From Epiperipatus broadwayi (Eukaryota > Onychophora > Udeonychophora > Euonychophora > Peripatidae), in assembly GCA_028023455.1 (NCBI GenBank), contig JAQFVV010000349.1, positions 219,501 through 283,500 of the forward strand: a stretch of DNA of 64,000 nt. Direction: 5' to 3'. The position numbers were made by a program, and so were the translations under genes. The notes beneath the pieces are model-generated. The model made no database searches, had not been told where the DNA came from, and saw nothing but the letters and a program-made list of their open reading frames with translations. Shown piece by piece: positions 23,545 to 34,790 of this stretch. Each line of letters starts with the position of its first letter. Within the stretch, counting starts at the first letter, position 1.

Positions 23545-24105
23545 TGTAATTAGACGGATTTGAACTCAGGATTTTTTAGTATATCCTCCACTACATCTCA
23601 AGCAACCACTACCCATGACCACATACATGTGAAAAAGATATGTGATCCCCAATATACGTATTTCAAGCATAACCAGCACTCATTACTTGGGGCAGATCAT
23701 AATCACCCACCCATGTATACAATCAGTGCTCAGTTTTCATTAAGATAGCATTTCCTCAAACTTTAATGGACAGGTTTCAATCTTCTCACCCTTCCAACTA
23801 TTCACCCATCCATTTCATTGAAAAACTGATGATGGAATACTCAAAGCCCTTATTGGATTTAATATTGTAATCACACATGTAGACCTTACTTCAATCTAAC
23901 CCCTTATATTACTGGACTATTACATATCCATATTGTATATATGTGTGGGAAATTATGATCTGACCCAACTGATGAGTATTGGTTCTGCACAAAATATAAA
24001 TATTGAGGGTCATGTACCTATCTTTTTTTGCAAGTGTGTCAGTTGATTAAGGTGGAATGGAGAATAAATAAACTGAAAAATTCTGAGTTCAAATCCCTCT
24101 AAATA
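23545..24105. mobile_element. TIR element, family B, copy 3
   Basis: Termini GGATTTGAACTCAGGATTTT and TTCTGAGTTCAAATCCCTCT are inverted. The interior shares GTATTTCAAGCATAACCAGC- and ACTTTAATGGACAGGTTTCA-like segments with the copy at 9.2 kb. Non-coding and more diverged than copies 1 and 2. Confidence 0.6.
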
Positions 24106-24765
24106 CATATCACCATTAATGTTATATGGTGTTCAATACTTAAATTTATTTGCAATAAAAACAAATGTACAATAAAATGAAAATAATGTTAACTAAAAAT
24201 GTATCTAAGTATTAACAACTACATTAAATCACATAATGGTATTTGAGAAAATTTTATATTGCGAGTAACCAAAATAATGAATAACACACATTAACTTGTA
24301 GTAAGTATGTAGCTGTAATAAAAATGATAAAAAAAAAAAGCCTTAAAATGTTCAAATACAGGGTATAGTTTATAATTTGAATAAAGATATAAAATCAGTA
24401 TATTATTAAAACACACATTACAGTCATTAAAAAATATTATACTACTTTGAAGATAAGCTCGAAAATAATTTGACATCATTCACTGTTGCAATTGTAGAAA
24501 ATAACTAAAAGAACATATTGGGTAATCACTACTAGAATTCATCTAGTATGGCTACATAAATGAGGCTAAAATAGGAATGAATTTAAAAATAGAAAGCTGT
24601 ATGCATAATAATGTCAAGAAAAAATAAATTAGTACTGGTAACTGATACTTGAGCTGGTATTAATTGATAAAATATTATTTTGAGAGAACTAAAAATGTTA
24701 AATCAAACTAATGTAATATATATATATATATATGTTGATATGAAGATTTTTCATGGGTTGCATAT
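24106..24765. other. No recognised feature
   Basis: A+T-rich with an (AT)n stretch near 24,717-24,732; nothing else recognised. Confidence 0.5.
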
Positions 24766-24770
24766 ATAAA

Positions 24771-25456
24771 AGGCATATTTTGCTGGTTCATCCGTGTTAA
24801 ATTTATAAAAAAAGCCTTATTTCAAGCCCAAAATGGACAACATAGGAAACAAAAAGATGATAAATCAGCTATTAGGATTTGTGATCCATATGTAATAGGA
24901 ACTACAAACAGTATTGGATATATATTAAAATGCTATAATATAGATACAGCATTTTCTACTCATCAAAAGATCAGCAATATAATAACCAAGCCTAAGGATT
25001 CAATCCCTCTTGAATCTCATGGAGTATATCAAATCTCATGTGAAAATTGTAAAGCCTCTTACATAGGTATGAGTAATTGTCACATCAGTGTTAGGACAGA
25101 TGAGCATGCTAATGCAGTTAAACAATACTCATCATCATCAGCACTCTCACTCCATACTATAGATTCAGGTCATAAAATTGTTTTTTCTAGTACCAGGATC
25201 ATATCCAGATGTGATAATCTCTAAGGCCAGATTGTATCAATAAGCGCGATGATACATGCAAACTTCCTCCTATTTGAAAATATTTTTTTAAAAAACATTC
25301 TTAATTTAACATTTTTCCTATTGATGGAACTTGAAAATTTTTTTCAAATCAGTGATTGTAATGCCTCTACAACTGTTTTTCTAGCTTTGATCAAGTTGAA
25401 ACATTGGTATATCAATATTTAAATTTTTTAACACAGATGAACCCGCAAAATATGCC
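24771..25456 (+). mobile_element. Penelope-like element remnant with inverted ends
   Basis: GGCATATTTTGCTGGTTCAT at the left (24,771 on) is inverted at the right (about 25,417-25,456, ATGAACCCGCAAAATATGCC), bracketing a PLE coding remnant. Inverted partial termini are common in Penelope-like elements. The copy is truncated and lacks most of the reverse transcriptase. Its terminal sequences do not match the hammerhead fold-back family. Confidence 0.7.
24814..25224 (+). pseudogene. PLE reverse transcriptase end plus GIY-YIG endonuclease
   Basis: An open frame of 136 codons without a start codon runs to TAA at 25,222. It reads PYVIGTTNSIGYILKCYNI, then the endonuclease core GVYQISCENCKASYIGMS, with ISVRTDEH following. 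The paired cysteines between GVY and YIG and the R..EH segment are hallmarks of the Penelope-type GIY-YIG nuclease, which nicks target DNA for reverse transcription. The absence of internal stops suggests fairly recent decay. The 5' part is missing, so this copy alone is not functional. Confidence 0.85.
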
Positions 25457-26097
25457 TCATAATTAAAATTTTTTTATCTAGAAGGAAATGGGACAAAGAT
25501 TCATTAGATACATAGATTGTGTACTACATTGTGACACAATATAATATATTGCAATTATATTTTGAGATATAAGAAAACATTCCTGTTTATTTTAAATTAT
25601 ATGGCAATGAAGGAGATTCAATAGAACAGTCATATATAAAATTGTTTATAAGCATAATGATTGGTGCTAGTGATTGTTTTGGTTAAAAATTATTTAGAAA
25701 CTTTGTAAAAAAACTGCTAGACATTGTTTGTGATTATGTATTAACCTTTTATAAAACAGTCATAAAGTTTCATTTAGAAAAGATGACTGTATAGTTTTAA
25801 CCATGAGGATGCTTGTATAATATGAAGCGATGATTCACTACAGCTATTAGTACTCTAGAAGAGGAATAGTTACCAGTGATTAATAAATTATATCAGCTCT
25901 GTGGTCATGCCACCTAGATTCATGACTTATTAATACTAAACACTGTTATTACCCATACTGAATATAACACTAGCATTCAATAGACTTTGTTATGAAATCA
26001 CTGGAAATCAAACTTTCCTACTAAAGTTGAATTATACATTTAAATTGAGATTTGCTATTGTTACTTCCTCATGAATGTTTTCTGTGGTGGTTTGGGG
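25457..26097. other. No recognised feature
   Basis: A+T-rich spacer; no coding sequence or repeat recognised. Confidence 0.5.
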
Positions 26098-26357
26098 TAA
26101 TATTTCAAGGCAAAATTCTCCATACAGTAGTGCCACCCTGTGCCAACCAGAGTAATTAATGGATGCCAGAAAAGCTGGTGCATAAAATCCCTATCTAGTG
26201 CCTACTCATACAATATCCCGGACTAGTTCCTAGCTTGTGATTACTGTGGTTGGCATAGGGTGGCACTACTGTATGGAGAGTTTTGCCTTGTTTAATATCA
26301 ATTATGTGCTAGTATAAGAGATGGTGATCATGTGATGTTTAGTGATAATATTTCAAG
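26098..26357. mobile_element. Hammerhead fold-back element, decayed copy
   Basis: The insertion at about 26,109-26,346 is flanked by AATATTTCAA (26,099-26,108 and 26,347-26,356), the same 10 bases as at the 3.4-kb copy. Arms CTCCATACAGTAGTGCCACC and its complement are intact, but the ribozyme region is reduced (GACTAGTTCCTAGCTTGTG, + strand). The tail ends GTGATGTTTAGTG. Confidence 0.82.
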
Positions 26358-27469
26358 TTGGTATTTATGTGATTGCATTATTTCTCTTTGTGTTATTTGA
26401 TATTTATTTGATTTAATCAATAATTCCCATACTCCAATTTGATATATGAATAAAATATCCTTATGCAAATCTATGATAAATCTCTTCTACTTCTTGTAGA
26501 CATTTATCTCATGAAATCATTATAATAACATTGAAGACTTACCCACTGTCTAATTTAATGAGGGATATCATTGAAACTTGATTTTTTATTCACTGTTTTT
26601 TTTTCAAGTAGCTTTTTCTGAAATTTATTTACGAATATAAACTTTTGTAAAAGTAACACAACCTGTTTACTAATCCATAAATTAAAACCCTTAATGTAAT
26701 CCAGTTTTGATTTTACGAACTGTAGCACTCTGTTTAGATTGACATCAAATATAGAAAATTTTGTTGATCACGAGACCCATACTATTGCAAGCCAATTGTA
26801 CTTAGCATGTATTAAGGACTTGAACTTAATTCAAGATGCTAAGGTATTGTTTTGGAAAAGTGAATTGAAAAAATAATAGAAAGAAACAATTTTAATTTAT
26901 CTCCATAAAAATAAATCATAATTTTAATTTAGTATTGATAAAAATATTAAATTATAATGCCGAAGAATTTTTAAAAATGAAAATAATACGTTTTGCCTTC
27001 TGACACTGAGTGAGGTACATTTCTGCTTACAAAACTTTAGGAAGACAAAACACAAAAATAAAATCAACAAACAATATAAATGTTAATAATTTATTCATAA
27101 TAATATGACCGACCTAAAAAGGCAGCATTTATTCTTTAAATTACGATAATCTCATTTTTTATTTAAAAAAAGTCAATCTGAATAACGTCACATCATTCAA
27201 CAATCTTAACTCACTATATTGTATTAAGTCATTGACTTGTGAAATCTCTTTTGGTCAACATCGGTAACTTAGCAGAATATATACTGTAAATAAAAATTTT
27301 CAAATGTGACATATCATAAATGCACTCATGTGAGGATATAAATACATTAACATCTATAAATCGTTTTTTTGTGGACTATAAAATATTTAATTTTTTATAT
27401 AAGATTTAAACTTAATTAAATATTAATGTATCAATTAATAAATGCTAGCATGAAAATTTTTCATTTAAC
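26358..27469. other. No recognised feature
   Basis: A+T-rich spacer with stops in all frames and no recognised repeat. Confidence 0.5.
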
Positions 27470-27811
27470 TTTTTTTTTCTTAAGCCAATAAACATCACAT
27501 GACCACCACTTCTTATGCTTGTGTATAACTGTTGTTAAAACAGGCAAAACTCACTATACATATTGCCACACACAGTAAGCTAGAGTAATCAATGGATGAC
27601 AGAAGGCTTGTGCATAAAGATCTGAGTGCAGTGTTCTCAGATCCAAGGCTCCTCACTAACGAAGGCCACAAGCCAGAAACTAGTCTGGGGATATTATATG
27701 AGTAGGCACTAAATAGGGATTTTATGCACAAACCTTCTGGCATCCATTGATTACTCTAGCTTGCTGTGTGTAGCAATACGTATAGTGAGTTTGGCCTGTT
27801 TTTTTTTTCTT
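27470..27811. mobile_element. Hammerhead fold-back element, reverse orientation
   Basis: It begins AAGCCAATAAACATCACATG (the tail, antisense) and ends GAGTTTGGCCTG. The flanks share TTTTTTTTTCTT (27,470-27,481 and 27,800-27,811), although a T run makes the exact duplication uncertain. The plus-strand ribozyme core reads CTAACGA instead of CTGANGA, so the G5 position is lost. GAAACTAGTC is intact. Confidence 0.78.
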
Positions 27812-28896
27812 GTTACTTGTGTTTTCAATCTCCCATACATTTAAAATATTTGAAAAAAAAAACAACAAATGATTTTACCTTCATTAGTTGGTTCAAATAA
27901 AGACATATAAAAAATATCATACTTGAAAACTGAGTTATAGTAATTTAATATGAGTAAATAATAAAGGAATGACAATGAAGGGATGTGAAAGCAAGAATCT
28001 TGGCTAAATTATGAAGTTTGATTCTATCAGAAATGCATCTTAGGAATCATTTGTTTTTTTTTCATATGTTTTGATCCATATATTTTAAGTGTATGAGAAA
28101 AGGTTTTAATATAAATTAATAAGTATGTAACAAAGTTGGGTAATCAAACTGACCCATGAGCATCTAATGGAAAAATAACTAGCCTTTCATATCATGCATA
28201 GAGAAAACTAATAATCATTTTGTCACTATATGGTATTTCATCCTAGAACAGGAATCTCATCAGGTAACTGCGGAAATTAACATACCCCCCTCCATATATC
28301 ACCATGGTGATTTAATATTTAATTTAGAAATGTATAATTCTATTCAATAATGGGTACTTACATTTTAGTCTAGCAATTAATTTTCTAATTTTGCGATCTC
28401 ATCAAATAACATCTGTACAGGGATTTCTGACAATCTTAATCCATCAATTTTCATAAATGATGATAAGTGTATTTAGTATGAAATGGCAATCTATAATTTT
28501 ATTTCGTGGAAATAAACAAACATGTATTTATGTCTTCAATCAAATCTAGTTATTTGCTAAAATAATGTGAACTAGCCTTATTTCGTACAAAATGGTGATC
28601 TACATTATTTACTGGAAATAAATGAACATGTATTTACATATTTTTTTGCAAGAAATGATGTTGCAACAATTTAACTTTTAGTGATATGCATTTATACCAA
28701 TAAAAAAGAAAAGCAAAATATTGTTTCTTACAATCACTGGGATGAATTGAAGTTTTTTATGCCCTGCAAAATGCAAAAAAAGCATAACTATGATTTATAT
28801 AAAAAATATTTGTATCCGGCAGTTCACAGGTTGTCACTTTTGTAGGATTTCGCATTTTTCTCAGAATAACATGCTATATGCCCAAACTTCTTGCAG
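27812..28896. other. No recognised feature
   Basis: A+T-rich spacer; nothing coding recognised. Confidence 0.45.
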
Positions 28897-29060
28897 ATAG
28901 TTATTCCAGTGTATGATCATCTTTTGAAAGAAGGGCATGACTGCATTATCCTTGACAGTGGACAGTTTCCAAATTTTAATCATTTTTATTGGATAAAAAG
29001 GTCATTCAAAAAATTCACTTGGCGTGAATTAAAGCTGGATAGTAAATCATGTGTCACCTT
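28897..29060 (+). other. Exon-like open stretch, unrecognised
   Basis: After a plausible acceptor (pyrimidine-containing ACTTCTTGCAG ending at 28,896) the frame reads VIPVYDHLLKEGHDCIILD and continues to 29,060. It has a less A+T-biased, protein-like composition than its surroundings. It abuts a hammerhead-element fragment exactly where the open frame would need a donor site. I do not recognise the family. It could be a host exon cut by the insertion, an element fragment, or chance. Confidence 0.3.
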
Positions 29061-29177
29061 GCCAGAAACTAGTCTGGGGATATTGGATGAGTAGGCACTA
29101 GATGGGGATTTTATGCACAAGCCTTCTGGAATCTATTGATTACTCTGGTTGGCATGGAGAGTTTTGCCTGTTTAATT
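29061..29177 (+). mobile_element. Hammerhead fold-back element, 3' half fragment
   Basis: Starts GCCAGAAACTAGTCTGGGG inside the ribozyme (stem II 3' strand onward) and runs to GAGTTTTGCCTGTTTAA. The left arm and CTGANGA are missing. Confidence 0.75.
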
Positions 29178-29279
29178 TCGTCAGATGATTGATAAATCAC
29201 CACAACATTTTTTCATGACACCACAGTGTACTTTAAATCGTACAATTACCAGTAAAACCAACATTTTGAGTTACAACTT

Positions 29280-29400
29280 TCTTCTGAATTAATTTATTTT
29301 TTAGAAGATTGTAAATATGTTTAATTCGGTCTTTATTTATACATTTGTTTGTGCTGACATTTTTCATTACCATCGGACTAATGCGTAAGAACCCAAAAAT
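29280..29400 (+). mobile_element. MITE end fragment (family of 62.4-62.7 kb)
   Basis: AGAAGATTGTAAA, CATTTGTTT and TCGGACTAATGCGTAAG are shared in order with 62,620-62,740. Only one end of the element is present. Confidence 0.55.
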
Positions 29401-30130
29401 ACATGATAGAAAAATTAAAATTTTTAACAAGTGCGTATTTACATATATATTTTAAATACTATTAAGTGATAAAATGATTGATAGGAGGTGGCTAATTATT
29501 CATTTACACGCACACACATTAATGTTTATAATATTATCTTCTTAAAAATTATTGAATGATTGTGCAACCACAGACCCGCTAAAGCAAAAGTCAAGTGCTA
29601 AAGCTTTCATTAAATTAAATGGTTTTGGAGATTGTTGTCCAGATTTGACTTAATTGTCCATTGAAAGTCATTGATTTTTAAAGCTAATTATTGTTTTTGC
29701 CTCATTGGGTTGATTACGTAATCGATATTTACTACATTATTAAAGTGCCTAATTTGTAAGAAAATATATAATTGTAATGTAATGTAGCATTTTAAATTAT
29801 ATTCTAGAGTATGAATTTCGTGGCTTACCTTTTATCAATTTATTGATTTCCATTTATCTTAGGTTATCAACATACCAAGATTAAAAGAGATGTTGACAAT
29901 CATAAGTTATGGAAAATCATGTTTTGATAATTTTATGGAAAATCATGTTTACATTCAAAAAGAATAAACCAGTAAACAGAAAATGCCATTTACAACTGTT
30001 ATTCAGTAAAACTTTATATGCTTTTAATTATTACAACTTCTATATGTTAGCCTATAGAAGACGTGACTAAAATGAAACAAATTTAGGTCCAATACATTAC
30101 CAAAAACATTTTTATATGTATTTTTTCATG
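29401..30130. other. No recognised feature
   Basis: A+T-rich spacer without recognised genes. Confidence 0.45.
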
Positions 30131-30226
30131 TGTCATAGCATCGGCCAGGAAGCGAACACGTTAACCCGGGACAACTGCTTGTAAGGCTGCTGTGCTGACC
30201 TCTCGACCATCAACGCTTGACACATT
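30131..30226 (-). mobile_element. tRNA-derived SINE
   Basis: On the minus strand a tRNA-like fold can be traced. Acceptor halves are AAGCGTTGATGG and CCGATGCT-like. The A box is TGGTCGAGAGG. The anticodon arm is CAGC-CTTACAA-GCAG-like (anticodon position TAC), and a B-box-like GGGTTAACG follows. The tail is TATGACACATGAAAAA. Four related copies occur in the window. The degenerate B box argues against a working tRNA gene. Confidence 0.7.
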
Positions 30227-30699
30227 TTTATATTTTTTATAAGTTATGTATCACATGTCATGCAAATTCTTTTTTTTCCTCCTGTATATATGTTAATATT
30301 TATTTGAAATGTCCCAAAGCTATATTATTCTAGCTACACCCCCTCTTTAAATAAAAAAAGCTCGAATTTTAGCCCTCCATTGAAAACAATTCTCTTCAAT
30401 GTTGAGAGAAATTCAAGCTAATTTAAATAAGTGTGAATGTAAGAAAGCAACGATCTTACATTGCAAATAAACAAAAGTTTAATTTTAAATATATTTAGAA
30501 AGACTACAATAGTCATTTTTACTAGCAAACTCAAATGTAATACTTATACATAATTTGTTACTAATAAAGTTTATTTAATTAAAAAAAACAAAAAAACTTC
30601 TGGTAAATAAAAAGTTACCCCCAAAACTGTTGAAATATTTTATTTCACCTTATAATTCAAACATTAGGAAATTTTAAATGGCTTGCTTTCAAAATTAGT
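30227..30699. other. No recognised feature
   Basis: A+T-rich spacer. Confidence 0.45.
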
Positions 30700-31354
30700 A
30701 AAAATAATCATTCTCTATACGTATTGCCACTCAATGCAAGCCAGAGTAATCAATGGATGCCAGAAGGCTTGTGCATAAAATCTCCATCTAGTGCCTATTC
30801 ATCCAATATCCCCAGACTAGTTTCTGGTTTGTGGCCTTCGTCAGTGAGAAGCCTTGGATCTGAGAGCACTGCACCTAGATCTTAGGATCTAATGCAACCC
30901 TTCATCAGCCACCTTTTATCTCTACTTAAATACAAAACTATGACTCTTAAATTAAAAACACCATAATATTTTCATTCCAAGCTCCTTAGCTTATATAATC
31001 ATATAGGTCTGAACTCAGTTCAGTACCTATACATTTTGATAACTTTGGTTCTTTAATAACGATAGCCACCACTATCCTATTACGCAGGATTGGTTTTAAG
31101 CCAATAAACATCACATGATCACTATTTCTTATGCTTGCTCTATAACTTATTAAAACAGGCAAAACTCTATATAAGTATTGTCACTCAATGCAAGCCAGAG
31201 TAATCAATGGATGCCAGAAGACTTGTGCATAAAATCCCCATCTAGTGCCTACTCATCTAATACATAGAGAGAGTTTTGCCTGTTTTAATAACAGTTATAA
31301 GCAAGCATAAAAATTGATAATCAGATTATGTTTATTGGCTTAAAAATAATCATT
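30700..31354. mobile_element. Hammerhead fold-back element, 13-bp duplication
   Basis: AAAAATAATCATT flanks the insertion (30,700-30,712 and 31,342-31,354). It contains an antisense ribozyme arm, the long internal spacer (GATCTTAGGATCTAATGCA, then CCACTATCCTATTA and GGATTGGTTTTAAGCCAATAAAC), a second shortened arm pair and the one-sided tail ending TTATTGGCT. The left end lacks the terminal AAACAGGCAAAA. The arrangement looks like more than one ribozyme-to-ribozyme unit joined in inverted order. Confidence 0.82.
30801..30859 (-). ncRNA. Hammerhead ribozyme motif
   Basis: Minus strand: ATCCAA, loop, TTCTCA, CTGACGA (30,844-30,838), stem II GGC/ACC with one mismatch, GAAAC, TA, GTC, TGGGGA, TTGGAT. 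All conserved core bases and the preferred C17 are present. Both 6-bp helices of stem I pair fully (with G-U). Confidence 0.68.
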
Positions 31355-31879
31355 GTTAAAAACAAGTATTAAAGAAAAAATACTAAAAAAAAAAATGCTA
31401 AGGATTTTATGTATTCAATTTTTAATTCCTGGAATAATAATTTTTAGTGATAAGTATAATATATAAAGAATGGAAACCATGTACTGAACAAGAGTTTTTA
31501 TGTGTAATTATTCATATATTTATATAGCTATATGATTTTTTATTATAATATGTATCATGCTATGTTTAATGAAGTTGTAGCATTTCAGTTAGCTATGTTT
31601 TCAACCCTCTGCTTAAACTTTGTCTAAATAAAGCTTAATTTTAAAATTTGTCAGATTTCAATCAGGTGTATGATTTTTCTTTAAGAGAACTGTCCCGCAA
31701 TAAATCTGGAGAAACATTTAATATAGTTTATTAAATGAATATATATCCATTCTGAACTAGAGAGTTAAAAAAAGGTGAAAACTAACTAGTCAGAAATTGG
31801 TAAGTTCAGTGAATAAATGCTTCTTTTTCACTGATTCTCTGTATTGGCTATTGGAGACTTTGACTTACAACAGACAATG
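31355..31879. other. No recognised feature
   Basis: A+T-rich spacer. Confidence 0.45.
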
Positions 31880-32592
31880 TAAAGACTGTACAACATCTCA
31901 CTTTTTGATTGCATAAAAGAATTCTTTGATTTCTCTTTGAGGACTTAAAAGAACTGGCAAAGTCAAATTCTTAATGTGCACTCTATCTGCTGTTACAGCT
32001 GTTATTTTGACACAGGTGGAATCACAACTGTAAGTTTATTAGCTTTTATATTTAAGTATAATACTAAGAAATAGCATGATTTTTCCTCCTAGTATCTTAT
32101 AGTACTTAACTTAGACATCAGTTGTTTGTTTTTGAAGATTTAATAAATGTGTGTGTACATGCCTATTTTATATTTACAATCACACCAGACAGACAAAGGT
32201 TAATTCCGGAAGCTGTAAAGTCATTTACCAAGGCAAACAATTGATGGATGAAATCAGAGCCTGTTGAAGATGATTGGACAACACATGCAGTCTGCTTTTC
32301 GTTTAAGTTCTTTTATTTAGCTCTTTGAAACTGTAGATCACTTTCATGTGAAGAAAGGTTTTTGGAATTGAAAGAACAATTTAGTATTGAATGTAATATT
32401 GTTCCTTTTGTGGAATTAGAAAAAAATGTGGAGAGATGTTTAATCAAAAAAGTGGAATTTCATTATAAATTAAAAAAAATAAAAGAACAACATTGAGGAG
32501 ATCGACAGTTTATCAGTTGGAGAAACAATATTAATTATTCAAATTAATTCAGTTTAGGCTCCAACAAATTTTCATTCTCTGAGGATATTTAT
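31880..32592 (+). mobile_element. RTE-type LINE 5' region, copy III
   Basis: Shares AAAGAATTCTTTGATT..CTTTGAGGACTTAA, GAAGCTGTAAAGTCAT and the start of the endonuclease (LELKEQFSIECNIV-like) with the 5' part of copy I. Ends near AACAAATTTTCATTCTC. No 3' part follows, unlike ordinary LINE truncations; it may be a deleted copy. Confidence 0.6.
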
Positions 32593-34790
32593 GTAAATAT
32601 TAAAAATAAGAAATGGGAATGGGTGTAGAAGTATTTTTTTTTTTTACAATCGTTATATAAAATGATGCAGAATTGTATTGCTTTCTGTTTAACAAAAAAT
32701 TTGAATTTCAAGAGTTTAATGCACTGAATAGATTCAATATAAAACATAATTATTAGATATGTTCTTTTCAATGCAACTGTTATCACTTTATAATTATTTA
32801 TATGGCAAATATATGGATGACTGTCATCAATGTACATCAGCCAGTATGTTGAGTCTACTAGGTTTTACTTCTGAGTTTAAGGAGAAGAAACTAGCTTGGT
32901 AACCTTTTATTAGATAGTTACAACTGTAGATTATTTTAATTGAAGAAAGTTTCCATAAGTTGGAAGTAACTGCCAAATATTAAATGGGACATTTGATAGA
33001 CTTTGGTGAAGTTAAAAGAAAATGTGAAAAGCCAGTGAAAATATTGAAAGCACAAATAAAATATGATTTATAGAACAGGCAAAACTCTCTATATGTATTG
33101 CCACTCAGTGCAAGCCAGAGTAATCAATGGATGCCAGAAGGCTTTTGCATAAAATCCCCCATCTAGTGTCTATTCATCCAATATCTCCAGATAGTTTCTG
33201 GCTTGTGGCCTTCGTCAGTGAGGAGCCTTGGATCTGAGAGCCCTGCATCTAGATCTTAGGATCTAATGCAACCCTCCAGCAGTCATATCTTATCTCTACT
33301 TAACTACAAAACTATCCTATTTGGCAGGATTGGTTTGAAGTCAATAAACATCACATGATCACCATTTCTTATGCTTGCTTATAACTGTTATTAAAACAGG
33401 CAAAACTCTCTATATGTATTGCCACTCACTGACAAAGGCCACAAGCCAGAAATTAGTCTAGGGATATTGGATGAGTAGGACTAGATGCAGATTTTATGCA
33501 CAAGCCTTCTGTCATCCATTGATTACTCTGGCTTGCACTGAGTAGCAATATGTATAGAGAGTTTTGCCTGTTTTAATAAGTAAGCACAGGGCCGGCGGAA
33601 GCGGGCATGCAACGCATGCTAGGCATGCGGGTGCTGGCAGAAGGAGGCGCCATCACTGAGAGATTAGCATCTGAAAAAGAAGGCGCCATCCCTGAGAAAT
33701 TAAAACTCTACTAACAAAAATACTCACATTTGAAGAATATTATTCTCAAATGTTTATTTACAAAAATTATTGAGAGTAGATTATTGAAAATCATATGAAG
33801 TCATATTATATCTTATTAAATGACACACACAAGCAGGCCTGCACACAAGCTCTGCTTAATATTAAAAATATAAAACAATCAAATCTATTATTTATCATGA
33901 ACAATAAACTAAACATAAAGTTTATTATATTACAAATTTCATATTGTAATGTTTATATATATATAGTACTGCTTATAGTAAACTATAAGTAACTTTCTGC
34001 TAGCAAATATATAAATAAACACACACTAAAAGTATTATAAATTAGAACTTATGTATGTATATGCGTATATATATATTAGATCATGTACATAATTTTGAAA
34101 TCGTAAGAAACGATTATAATATTGCAAAATAAAACATTTTCTAATTTTTTATTTAAATAATAATTTGATATAAATATTCGAACGTGTATGTAATATATAT
34201 TATAGGTATAATTCCAGTAAACTTAATATAATTTTCAGTTTACTTTTTATTTTATATATTTTAATCGTTGTCAAAAGTCTATTTTTTCTGCATACTAATT
34301 AGGTTTGCAAATTAATTACATACATTTGCTTATGATGTTTATCGCAAATTTTAAAATCTTAGTAAGAACTTGTAAACAATAATTATAATCCCAGGAAATT
34401 TTCTATTGAAATCGCAAATCAGGCCTGGCAGGCCACCTGTGTTAATTAGAAAAATATATGATAACAAAAGAAAATCTTGCCAATGGTAAAACTAAAATGT
34501 TCAATCAAGCGTAAAAACTGGACACTTGAGTTATTTTAAAACCTGACCATTTTTAATGTCAATGGCTGAATATTTCCAATTTATTAGCTGCCTTTTTTAG
34601 GTAAACAAGTTAAACAACTTCTTCCCCTCCGCGTATAGAGTTTTGTATTTTGGCGCAAGAAGTAATTTGTGTTGGACATCTAAATTAGCGATATATAATC
34701 TTAAGTATTAAGATACATGATGTAAATATATAAATTAGAGTCCGTATTTATTTATTTATTACATTTGAAAATTATTTTAAAGTGGCGTTC

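Noticed and set aside
30131-30226. A functional tRNA gene
   Set aside because: The B box and acceptor pairing are imperfect, and several tailed copies indicate a SINE.
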